Source: Salinibacter altiplanensis (GTDB taxonomy: Bacteria > Bacteroidota > Rhodothermia > Rhodothermales > Salinibacteraceae). From it: a stretch of 64,000 nt of DNA. Under the pieces are notes generated by a model. The model made no database searches, was not told where the DNA came from, and saw nothing but the letters and a program-made list of their open reading frames with translations. Below are positions 56,060 through 64,000 of the stretch, piece by piece (position 1 is the first letter of the stretch; each line of letters starts with the position of its first letter). Both the position numbers and the translations under genes were made by a program. The stretch spans positions 455,926 to 519,925 of the forward strand of contig NZ_NCQY01000020.1 in assembly GCF_002894645.1 (NCBI RefSeq), given 5' to 3'.

Positions 56060-56625
56060 ACGGCGTGGACCGCCTCTCCCGAAGCCTGGATCGCCCTCGG
56101 CGCGCTCACGACCCTGAAGATCGACAACATCGTCTTCATCTCGATCCTGTCGAACAAGCTGCCGACGGATCAGCAGCCCCTCGCGCACCAGGTAGGGCCG
56201 AGACTGGCCTTCGCCGGACGCATCCCGCTGCTGTTCTCCATCAGCCGGGGAATGTTCCTCACTGCGCCCCTCTTCTCCGTGTTCGCGTACGCCTTCAGCG
56301 GGCGCGATCTGACTTTGCGGGTCGGTGGGTGCTTCTTGATCGGCAAGGCGACGACGGAAATCCACGTCCTGTCTGAGAGGGAAGGGGCTCATAGGACCGA
56401 CATGCTACCCTGGCACTGAGCTCTCTGCCCCTTGTTAGCGTCACACTCGTGGCGGAGGGGCTCGGCCAGCAGATCTCGAAGGGGTACATCTACTCGGCCA
56501 TGGCCTTCTCGCTGCCCGTCGAGATGCTCAACCTGAGCGCCGTGCGCGACGAGGAGACGGAGGCGCCGATGCACCTGTACAAGCTGCGGCGGGCGGTGGA
56601 GCGTGCGGTTGAAAAGGAGCGGTGA
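56060..56625 (+). pseudogene. TerC-family membrane protein remnant (internal deletion)
   Basis: The first part in one frame has TerC helices: ASPEAWIALGALTTL, IDNIVFISILSNKLP, LLFSISRGMFLTAPLF, DLTLRVGGCFLIGKATTEIH. It breaks near 56390, and the C-terminal TerC block ([20 protein letters not shown]) continues in another frame to the TGA at 56625. The expected middle helices (roughly 90 residues) are missing, and the first conserved acidic LEIVLGIDN is shortened to LKIDN. There is no clear start codon. TerC proteins export metal ions; this copy is almost certainly non-functional. It sits directly beyond argH. Confidence 0.8.
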
Positions 56626-56657
56626 CCGAGCAAAAAGCCCTGGACGCAACGTGAGGG

Positions 56658-57980
56658 CTAGGAGGTCGCGATCCAGGCGCGGTGCGGGTCGAGCTGGGCC
56701 CGGACGCGGTCGGGGCGTTCCTGGCCCGGAGTGCCGTCGGTCTCGTATGCGTCGAGAACGGCGTCCGGGTCGGCGCGCTCGGCGGTAGATGCCTGCCCCA
56801 CCGTCCGGTAGGCGGACCGGAATGGCACGCCCTCGGCGACCTGCTCCAATGCCCGCTGGGTCGCCAGGAGTGCCGGGGTGCACGCTGCCCGGGTCTGCTC
56901 GGGATTGAAGGCGACGCCACGGACCACGTTGGTCAGCGCCGTGAGCATATCGGACGTCATCTGCACGCTGCGCAGTACGGCCGCCTTCGTGAGTTGAAGG
57001 TCGCGGTGGTAGCCGCCGGGCAGGTTCGACGGGCCGGTGGCCAGTGACTGCATCTCGGCGGCCAGGCGGTGGTGGGAGGCCCGCACCAGCTCCAGCACGT
57101 CCGGGTTTTGCTTCTGCGGCATGATGCTGCTGCCGGTGCAATGCTCGGGGGGAAGGTCGACAAAATCAAACTCGGCGGTGGCGAAGAGCACGAGGTCGGA
57201 CGCCAGCCGGTTGCCGGTGGCGCCGACCTGCGTGCAGGCGTGGCTGACGGCGAGCTCGTGCTTGCCGCGGCCCAGCTGCACGGCGGTCGCGTGTGTCTGT
57301 ACGTCGCGGAAGCCGAGGCGCTCGGCGACGGCCTCACGGGGGAGGTCGAGGACCGGCACGCCGTACCCCGCAGCGCTGCCGAGGGGGGAGACGTTGATCT
57401 GGTGCCGGGCATGCCGGAGGGCCTCCAGGTCGGTCGTCAGCGTCTCCGCGTAGCCTAGGGCCCACAGGGCGACCGTGGAGGGCATGGCCCGTTGCAGGTG
57501 CGTGTAGCCGGGCATCAGCACGTCCGGGTGCCGCTCGGCGAGGTCACACAGCGCCTCGGCCAGCGCGGCGGTCCGGCGGCCGATTGTGGCGAGGGCCCTG
57601 CGGAGATAGAGCCGGAGAGCGGCCAGCACTTGGTCGTTGCGGGAGCGGCCCGTGTGCAGCTTCTCGCCGGCCGTTTCGGCGTGCTCGGTCACGAATTGCT
57701 CAATGACGGTGTGGCAATCTTCGTCCTGGGGCGTGACGGTCACGTCTCCGGCCTCAAACGCGTCGAGCAGTGCGTCCAGGGCGTCGCTGATCTGTTCCCA
57801 GTCCTCCTCGGACAGCACGTCGATCTGGCGAAGGCCCCAGGCGTGAGCGCGGCTTGCTTCGACGTCGTACGGCAGCAAGAGGCGGTCCCATTCGTAGTCG
57901 TCCCCAACCGTGAAGCGATGGACCCAGTCGTCGGTCACCGATTCGGCGGTGGGGTCTTTTTGCCAGAGGGGGGTGGTCAT
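56658..57980 (-). CDS. argH: Argininosuccinate lyase
   Basis: The 440-residue homotetrameric enzyme cleaves argininosuccinate to arginine and fumarate, the last step of the pathway. The fumarase/aspartase-superfamily blocks are intact: LHTGRSRNDQ (~108-117), MPGYTHLQRAMPST, and the signature GSSIMPQKQNPD with the catalytic serine. It is slightly shorter than E. coli ArgH (457). It is the last gene of the minus-strand arginine cluster, 94 bases after argE. ATG at 57980. Confidence 0.95.
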   Translation of the reverse strand: MTTPLWQKDPTAESVTDDWVHRFTVGDDYEWDRLLLPYDVEASRAHAWGLRQIDVLSEEDWEQISDALDALLDAFEAGDVTVTPQDEDCHTVIEQFVTEHAETAGEKLHTGRSRNDQVLAALRLYLRRALATIGRRTAALAEALCDLAERHPDVLMPGYTHLQRAMPSTVALWALGYAETLTTDLEALRHARHQINVSPLGSAAGYGVPVLDLPREAVAERLGFRDVQTHATAVQLGRGKHELAVSHACTQVGATGNRLASDLVLFATAEFDFVDLPPEHCTGSSIMPQKQNPDVLELVRASHHRLAAEMQSLATGPSNLPGGYHRDLQLTKAAVLRSVQMTSDMLTALTNVVRGVAFNPEQTRAACTPALLATQRALEQVAEGVPFRSAYRTVGQASTAERADPDAVLDAYETDGTPGQERPDRVRAQLDPHRAWIATS

Positions 57981-58074
57981 TTGGGGAAGAGGAAAGGGGG
58001 AGGAGGGAGTGAGGGATGGGGGAATGAAAGAGAGGGTGAGCGGACGTTGGCGGCAAAGAGCATCGGGGTATCCA

Positions 58075-59172
58075 TCACGCCCCGTCGCGACCTGGGGAAA
58101 AGTAGGATTGGATCAGGGCTTGGTAGACGTTGACGGCCTCCCGGACCTCAGACACATCGATGCGTTCTTCGGCGGTGTGCGAGCGGTCGCTCAGGCCGGG
58201 GCCCATCTTGACGGTAGGTACGTCGTGGAGAAAGACCCAGTCCGACGAGGTCGGGGAGCCGAAGGGCTCGGCGTTGGGGCGCGCGGATTGGGCGGCGCGG
58301 ACGATGCGTGCGTCCATGGGAGTGGTGCAGGGCACGAGGCGGTCGCTGTAGACCTCGACCTCGGCGTCCACGGCCTCGCGCACCGTTTCCACGATCTCGG
58401 CGTGCGTGTAGGCGGGCGTGGTGCGGCAGTCGACGGTACAGACGCAGTGCTCGGGCACCACGTTGTGTGCGTCGCCCCCGTCGATGGTCGTGACGGTGAC
58501 GGTCGGGGCCCCGAGGTGCGGGTCCTTGCGATTGAGGGAGAGGCCCTCAAGCTGCTGGATCGCCGCGATCGCCGCCGGAATGGCATTTTCTCCGAGATGG
58601 GCGCGCCCGGCGTGTGCGGCCTGTCCTTGGGCGTGGAGTTTGAGGATGAGGAGGCCCTTCTGGGCGATGCAGGGGCGGAGTTGTGTCGGTTCGCCCACGA
58701 CGGCGGCCGAAAGGGACGGAAGGTGCGGACGAAGGTCCCGAAGCCCGTTCTTTTTGCCACCGGACTCCTCGTGGGTGGTCAGGCCCACGAGGACCTGTCC
58801 GTTCGGGGGCCTCCAGCCCTCGTCCGCGAGGGAAAGCAGGGCCGTCGTCATGGCCGCCCCGCTGGCCTTGGCGTCCACGCTGCCCCGCCCGTAGAGCACC
58901 CCGTCGGTCGTCACCGGCTCAAACGGGGCGTATGGATGGCCGTCCGCGGGCGGCACGACGTCGAGGTGCGAGTTGAGCACAAGCGTGTCGTTCCCGTCCC
59001 CGACGCCGAAGGCCACGTTGTCCTCGTGGCGTAGCACGTCGACGCCGGCGCGTCGGGCCTGGGCCTCCACGAAGTCGGCAATCTCCGCCTCCTCGCCCGT
59101 GAGGGAGGGGAAGCGAATCAGATCCTTGAGGAGATTGACGGCGTCGGTCGGGTTCATTAAGCGAGTCGCCAT
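58075..59172 (-). CDS. argE: M20-family deacetylase of arginine synthesis (ArgE-like)
   Basis: The 365-residue zinc peptidase-like enzyme has the M20 metal motifs: NSHLDVVPP (His and Asp), GRGSVDAKAS, the catalytic glutamate in THEESGG, and GEPTQL. A dimerisation domain sits at ~170-280. In clusters with ArgF' it deacylates N-acetylcitrulline rather than N-acetylornithine. The ATG at 59172 (MATRLMNPTDAV) is preferred over ATGs further upstream. It lies 95 bases after argB. Confidence 0.88.
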   Translation of the reverse strand: MATRLMNPTDAVNLLKDLIRFPSLTGEEAEIADFVEAQARRAGVDVLRHEDNVAFGVGDGNDTLVLNSHLDVVPPADGHPYAPFEPVTTDGVLYGRGSVDAKASGAAMTTALLSLADEGWRPPNGQVLVGLTTHEESGGKKNGLRDLRPHLPSLSAAVVGEPTQLRPCIAQKGLLILKLHAQGQAAHAGRAHLGENAIPAAIAAIQQLEGLSLNRKDPHLGAPTVTVTTIDGGDAHNVVPEHCVCTVDCRTTPAYTHAEIVETVREAVDAEVEVYSDRLVPCTTPMDARIVRAAQSARPNAEPFGSPTSSDWVFLHDVPTVKMGPGLSDRSHTAEERIDVSEVREAVNVYQALIQSYFSPGRDGA

Positions 59173-59267
59173 TGCACCGGTCTGTTGGGAAGGCATCTTG
59201 CGTTGCTGCTTTGAGGGCCGTGTGATGGGTGACGCGTGATGCGCGAGAGAGGCTGCACGCCCCACGT

Positions 59268-60074
59268 TTATGCCTCACGTACCACGACCTCTGTCGCCTC
59301 AGACCGGGACAAGAGGTCGTCCGGGCCGCAGATGTGGACGTCACCAACGGCCCCAGCGAGGGCGCTGAGGGCCGTCTCCACCTTCACGCGCATACCCCCC
59401 TCGATCCAGCCGTCTGCCACTCCTCGTTGGGCGGTGGCCGTGTCACAGGTGTCCAGGCGGGAGGACGGATCGTCGGCGTCGCGGCGCACCGCCCCCGCCC
59501 CAGTCACAAAGAAAAGGGTCTCGGCGGCGAGCGCCTCGGCCAAGGCGCAGGCGACCGTGTCGGCGTTCACGTTATAAATCTGCCCGTCGTCGTCAATGCC
59601 GAGCGGGGCCACGACGGGCACGAGCGACTGGGTGAGCAGGCCTTCCAGCATGTCGGAATGAATGGTCTCGATGTCGCCCACCCATCCGAAGTCGACGGTG
59701 TGTCCGTTGATGGTCCAGGGCGGGCGCTTCGACACCTGGATTAGCTCGGCGTCGGCGCCGGAGAGGCCGATCGCCCTGAGGTCGTGCTGCTGGGCCTGCG
59801 AGACGAGCTTCGTGTTCAGGGCGCCGCCCATGGTCCACTGGGCAATTTCCAGATCCAGGTCGCCCGTGACGCGACGGCCCTGTACCCGCTCTGGCGTGTG
59901 GCCGAGCCGGTTGGCGAGGGCCGTCATCTGAGCACCGCCGCCATGGACGAGCACCACTGGGGCCTCGCCGTGCAGCACCCGGACTTCGGGCCACAGGTCG
60001 GCCAGCGCATCCGGCTCGTCGAGGAGCGATCCGCTGACCTTGACCACGGCTGGGGAGGACTTCTGATCAGTCAT
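59268..60074 (-). CDS. argB: N-acetylglutamate kinase
   Basis: The 268-residue amino-acid-kinase-family enzyme phosphorylates N-acetylglutamate. It has VKVSGSLLDE (~12-21), the VLVHGGGAQM nucleotide/substrate loop, the NVNADTVACALAEAL motif, and the C-terminal EGGMRVKVETAL. It lacks the long N-terminal helix of arginine-sensitive hexameric ArgBs, so feedback inhibition may act elsewhere. The ATG at 60074 is in the midst of a longer open frame. It follows argF' by 101 bases. Confidence 0.93.
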   Translation of the reverse strand: MTDQKSSPAVVKVSGSLLDEPDALADLWPEVRVLHGEAPVVLVHGGGAQMTALANRLGHTPERVQGRRVTGDLDLEIAQWTMGGALNTKLVSQAQQHDLRAIGLSGADAELIQVSKRPPWTINGHTVDFGWVGDIETIHSDMLEGLLTQSLVPVVAPLGIDDDGQIYNVNADTVACALAEALAAETLFFVTGAGAVRRDADDPSSRLDTCDTATAQRGVADGWIEGGMRVKVETALSALAGAVGDVHICGPDDLLSRSEATEVVVREA

Positions 60075-60175
60075 TGGAAAAGCCACTATTCGCTTCGTTT
60101 GAGGGGTGGCAAGAGGGCCTGGGAGTATGAGGTGTAGGAGGGAAGAGGATTCAACCTGCTCCCATGCTCCTGCGC

Positions 60176-61255
60176 TCACAAGCCCCAAACGTATTCGAGC
60201 AGGGCCTTCTGGGCGTGGAGGCGGTACTCGGCCTGGTCGAGGTGGGCGGCGTGCGGGCTGTCGAGCACCGCGTCGTCCACCACCACGTTGCGGCGGACGG
60301 GGAGGCAGTGCAGGAACGCCGCGTCGTCGGTGCGGGCCATGAGGGCCTCGGTAATGCACCAGTCGGCGTGCGCCGCCCGGGCCTCGGATTCGCCTTCCGG
60401 GTCGGTGTACATCAGCGGACCGCCCCACGACTTGGCATACACCACGTCGGCGTCGTCGACCGCAGCGGCCTGGTGGCTCGTCGCCGCCACGGAGCCGCCC
60501 TGTGCGTCGGCCATCGACTGCGCCTCGGCCATCAGGTCCGGATCGAGCGCATGGGAGTTAGGGCGGGCCACGGTCACGTCCATCCCGCAGCGGGCCGCCG
60601 TGCGGAGGGCGGTGTTCGGCACCGCCATGGGGAGGGGCTTCGGATGGGGGGCCCACGAGAGCACGAACTTTTTGTCCGTGAGGTCATCCCCGAAGCGCTC
60701 GGTCAGCAGGGCCGCGTCGGAGAGGCCCTGGCACGGGTGCGCCCAGGCGGACTCCAGGTTGACGACCGGCACGCTGGCGACTTCGGCGATGGTGCGGATG
60801 AGCGTGTCCCGCGCGTCCGCCGCGTAGTCGATACCGGAGGCAAAGACACGCACCCCGAGCGCGTCGTGGTAGCGGGACAGGACGCCGATCGCCTCCTTCA
60901 CGTGCTCGGGGGCGTTCCCGTCCATTACCGCGCCCTCTTCCCATTCGAGGTCCCAGCTTCCGTCGCCGGGTACCAGGGTGGTGTGGTGCGCCCCCAGATG
61001 CGTGGCGGCGCCCTCCATTGAGGTCCGCGTGCGGAGCGACGGATTGAGGAAGACGAGCCCGAGCGATGTGCCCGCCGCCGTGCCGGCCCCCCGCGTCTCG
61101 TCGTGTCGGTGCGCCACCGCCGCGTGGCGGAGGGCGTCCCAGGTCGCGTCCGAGAAGTCGTCGATCTGGAGCACGTGCCGGAGATCGGGGGGCGTGTCGG
61201 AGGGAGGCGACGGCGAGGGGGAGTGGGCGTTGAGGTCTGCATTGTAGACATCCAA
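60176..61255 (-). CDS. argF': N-acylornithine carbamoyltransferase (ArgF')
   Basis: The ~359-residue product has carbamoyl-phosphate motif FLNPSLRTRTS and ornithine-side HCLPVRRNV. It also carries the SWDLEWEEGAVMDG and SWAPHPKPLP motifs typical of the acetyl/succinyl-ornithine enzymes rather than ordinary ornithine carbamoyltransferase. The pathway therefore runs through N-acyl-citrulline, with ArgE removing the acyl group; acetyl versus succinyl preference is not decided here. No in-frame ATG exists near the N-terminus: the start is TTG 61255 or GTG 61174. It is preceded by a 487-base gap with nested repeats. Confidence 0.9.
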   Translation of the reverse strand: MDVYNADLNAHSPSPSPPSDTPPDLRHVLQIDDFSDATWDALRHAAVAHRHDETRGAGTAAGTSLGLVFLNPSLRTRTSMEGAATHLGAHHTTLVPGDGSWDLEWEEGAVMDGNAPEHVKEAIGVLSRYHDALGVRVFASGIDYAADARDTLIRTIAEVASVPVVNLESAWAHPCQGLSDAALLTERFGDDLTDKKFVLSWAPHPKPLPMAVPNTALRTAARCGMDVTVARPNSHALDPDLMAEAQSMADAQGGSVAATSHQAAAVDDADVVYAKSWGGPLMYTDPEGESEARAAHADWCITEALMARTDDAAFLHCLPVRRNVVVDDAVLDSPHAAHLDQAEYRLHAQKALLEYVWGL

Positions 61256-61742
61256 CTGTGGAATGGAATCGAACAGCGATGGACCACTGTGAGATTATCC
61301 GCCGGACATGCAAGTTTGCGGGACGAATTGCTCCATGCGTGGCCACGTTCTCTCCAGGAGTTTTCCTCTGAAAGCAAGGCATGCCGCCCTTTTCCAAACG
61401 GAGACGTTCATTTTTGACTAGATGCAAAAACGAACCAGACGAGCGAAGCGACTCACGAAGTAAAAAGATCACGGCTGTGAAGAAAATGCCTGACGACAGC
61501 TCCGACTTCGCTGAAATTCTTCAAACTCCCTTGCTTCACTCGGTCAGGCAGTGAAGAATTTTCGGGCGCTCGGGTCTTCGCCCTCGTCCGGGCGGCATTT
61601 TCTTCGAGGCCGGGGGAGCAATTTTCCTGCCTGGAAGCCATCACTCTGGACTGGGAACGGGGAAAATAGCATCCTGCGATTAATCTTGGAAAACCACACC
61701 GGCGCGTCGGGACTCGTCGTCGCGCGTTGTTTCAGCGGTGCA
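61256..61742. other. Intergenic region between argD and argF'
   Basis: This 487-base gap carries the nested repeat at 61479-61605 and the leader of argF'. No coding-like frame is seen. It is the longest break inside the arginine cluster, so argF'-argB-argE-argH may have its own promoter. Confidence 0.5.
61479..61605. repeat. Nested inverted repeats inside the arg cluster
   Basis: A perfect 12-bp inverted repeat, GAAGAAAATGCC (61479-61490) and GGCATTTTCTTC (61594-61605), encloses three more exact ones: TGCCTGAC/GTCAGGCA (61487-61494, 61543-61550), AAATTCTTCA/TGAAGAATTT (61514-61523, 61552-61561) and the compact CTTCACT/AGTGAAG hairpin (61534-61540, 61550-61556). They share arms, so alternative, mutually exclusive folds are possible. 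It could be a small mobile element or an RNA switch. Confidence 0.7.
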
Positions 61743-62930
<1,188 letters not shown>

Positions 62931-63020
62931 GGAGGATGCCTGGATTGGTGGTGGAGGGCGTGGGGATATGGGAGCGCGGGGATAGAGAGTCGAGACATCT
63001 CCGCCCGTCCGTCGCGCTCT

Positions 63021-64000
63021 TCAGGAGGCCGAAGCAGGAGCGGGGGGGGGAAGAAGCCCGGCCGTTTTGGGAAGGCCGAGCGCGCGGTTGAGATTCTGAA
63101 TCGCCTGGCTCGCAGCGCCCTTCAGCAGGTTGTCGAGCGCAAAGCCGACGACGAGGGTCGTGCCCTCATGCTTCCACCCGAGGTCGCAGAAGGGGGTGTG
63201 GACGGTGGGCTGGAGCGATGGAAGCCCCGGTGAGCAGCGGACACAGGGCGCCGTGCCGTATGCTTCCTTGTACCATCCGGCCACGGCGTTCGGCTCAACG
63301 GACGATTTCCATTCGATCTGCGCGGTCCCCCAGATGCCGCGGGCCCAGGGACCGGAGGCCGGGACGAAGTTGAGGGTCACGTGCGGGCCGAGGGTCTGCT
63401 GGATCTCGGGCCCGTGCTGGTGGTCCAGCACCTTGTAGGGACGCACGTTGCCGTCCCGATCCGGAAAGTGGGTAGCGGCGGACGGCGTCGCGCCGGAGCC
63501 GGAGGCCCCGGTGAGGACCGTGACGTGGGCGGTGAAGGGCACATCGTTCTGGGCCAGCGGCGCCAGCGCCAGCGTAATCCCGGTCGCGTAGCAGCCCGGA
63601 TTTGCCACCAGCGACGCCCCGGCGACGTCGCCGCTCCACTCCGGCAGGCCGTACACCGCCTCATTCAGCAACTCGGGCGCCGGGTGCTCCGTGTCGAACC
63701 ATTCGGGATAGACCGCCGGATCGGAAAAGCGAAAGTCGGCGCTTAGGTCGACGATCGACCCGTCGAAGCCACCCGCCATCAGTTCGGGAATAACCCGCAT
63801 GCTCTGCCCGTGCTCCGCCGCCACGAGGAGCGCGTCGAGCGCCCCGAGATTGACATCGCTTGGGGCCGCAAATGTGTGGTTGACTTGCCCCTGTAGGGAC
63901 GGGTGGGCTGCGCCGATGGGCTGGTCGGCAAACGTGCGACTCGTCACGGTCTGGAGCGCAGTGTGGGGGTGTGCGGCGAGGAGACGGATCAGTTCGCCCC
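63021..64000 (-). CDS. argC: N-acetyl-gamma-glutamyl-phosphate reductase (5' end beyond window)
   Basis: The visible 3' part encodes ArgC: an open frame reaching the window edge reads GELIRLLAAHPHTALQTVTSR, followed by ADFRFSDPAVYPEWF, the catalytic-cysteine motif VANPGCYATG and the C-terminal DNLLKGAASQAIQNLN. It reduces N-acetylglutamyl phosphate with NADPH. About 20-25 N-terminal residues including the start and first Gly-rich loop lie beyond 64000. It is the first gene of the cluster visible here; argG could lie further upstream. Confidence 0.92.
   Translation of the reverse strand, partial: GELIRLLAAHPHTALQTVTSRTFADQPIGAAHPSLQGQVNHTFAAPSDVNLGALDALLVAAEHGQSMRVIPELMAGGFDGSIVDLSADFRFSDPAVYPEWFDTEHPAPELLNEAVYGLPEWSGDVAGASLVANPGCYATGITLALAPLAQNDVPFTAHVTVLTGASGSGATPSAATHFPDRDGNVRPYKVLDHQHGPEIQQTLGPHVTLNFVPASGPWARGIWGTAQIEWKSSVEPNAVAGWYKEAYGTAPCVRCSPGLPSLQPTVHTPFCDLGWKHEGTTLVVGFALDNLLKGAASQAIQNLNRALGLPKTAGLLPPPAPASAS

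Overview
The window reads as chromosome of an extremely halophilic Bacteroidota/Rhodothermota bacterium, most likely Salinibacter ruber or a close relative. The support is high GC with dense antisense open frames, strongly acidic proteins, FecI/FecR/FecA-type signalling with STN and carboxypeptidase-regulatory domains, the Bacteroidota-type N-acylated arginine pathway (ArgF'), a photoactive yellow protein, and a long run of K+/Na+ transport genes expected of a salt-in strategist. Most start codons are preceded by pyrimidine-rich sequence rather than a Shine-Dalgarno motif. There are no rRNA or tRNA genes, CRISPR arrays or intact insertion sequences.

Layout. 74-10955 is an ion-transport island: an APC permease fused to an RCK module, two 2-TM channel proteins with tandem RCK domains (divergently transcribed, with a 59-residue small ORF between them), an NKCC-type cation-chloride cotransporter and an NhaP-type antiporter with an RCK tail. 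11294-17308 holds glutamate dehydrogenase, a LOG-family protein, a GH97 glucosidase lipoprotein and a small membrane protein. 17628-22097 is a complete cell-surface signalling set (ECF sigma factor, FecR anti-sigma, STN-TonB receptor), followed by a four-domain fasciclin lipoprotein and a propionyl-CoA carboxylase beta subunit.

26293-28700 is the most unusual stretch. A TPP riboswitch with an intrinsic terminator lies upstream of a TonB-dependent receptor that carries several frameshifts, with a short inverted-repeat element wedged between them. 29008-46000 holds housekeeping and envelope genes: GIY-YIG protein, RAM-domain protein, M14 peptidase, PHA-granule-region protein, DinB protein, SulP transporter, OmpA lipoprotein, HAD phosphatase, tricorn-type protease, Rho, RecJ and a YheT hydrolase. 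46459-51228 has a YfiH oxidase, an NfeD-stomatin-stomatin membrane operon, a secreted methyltransferase and a small membrane protein. 51844-56625 has UPF0182, photoactive yellow protein, a hypothetical gene and a TerC pseudogene with an internal deletion.

56658-64000 is an arginine biosynthesis cluster, transcribed on the minus strand as argC-argD-argF'-argB-argE-argH; argC runs off the window. Nested inverted repeats lie between argD and argF'. Together the island (K+ accumulation, Na+ extrusion, Cl- uptake), glutamate dehydrogenase and the acidic proteome fit life near salt saturation.
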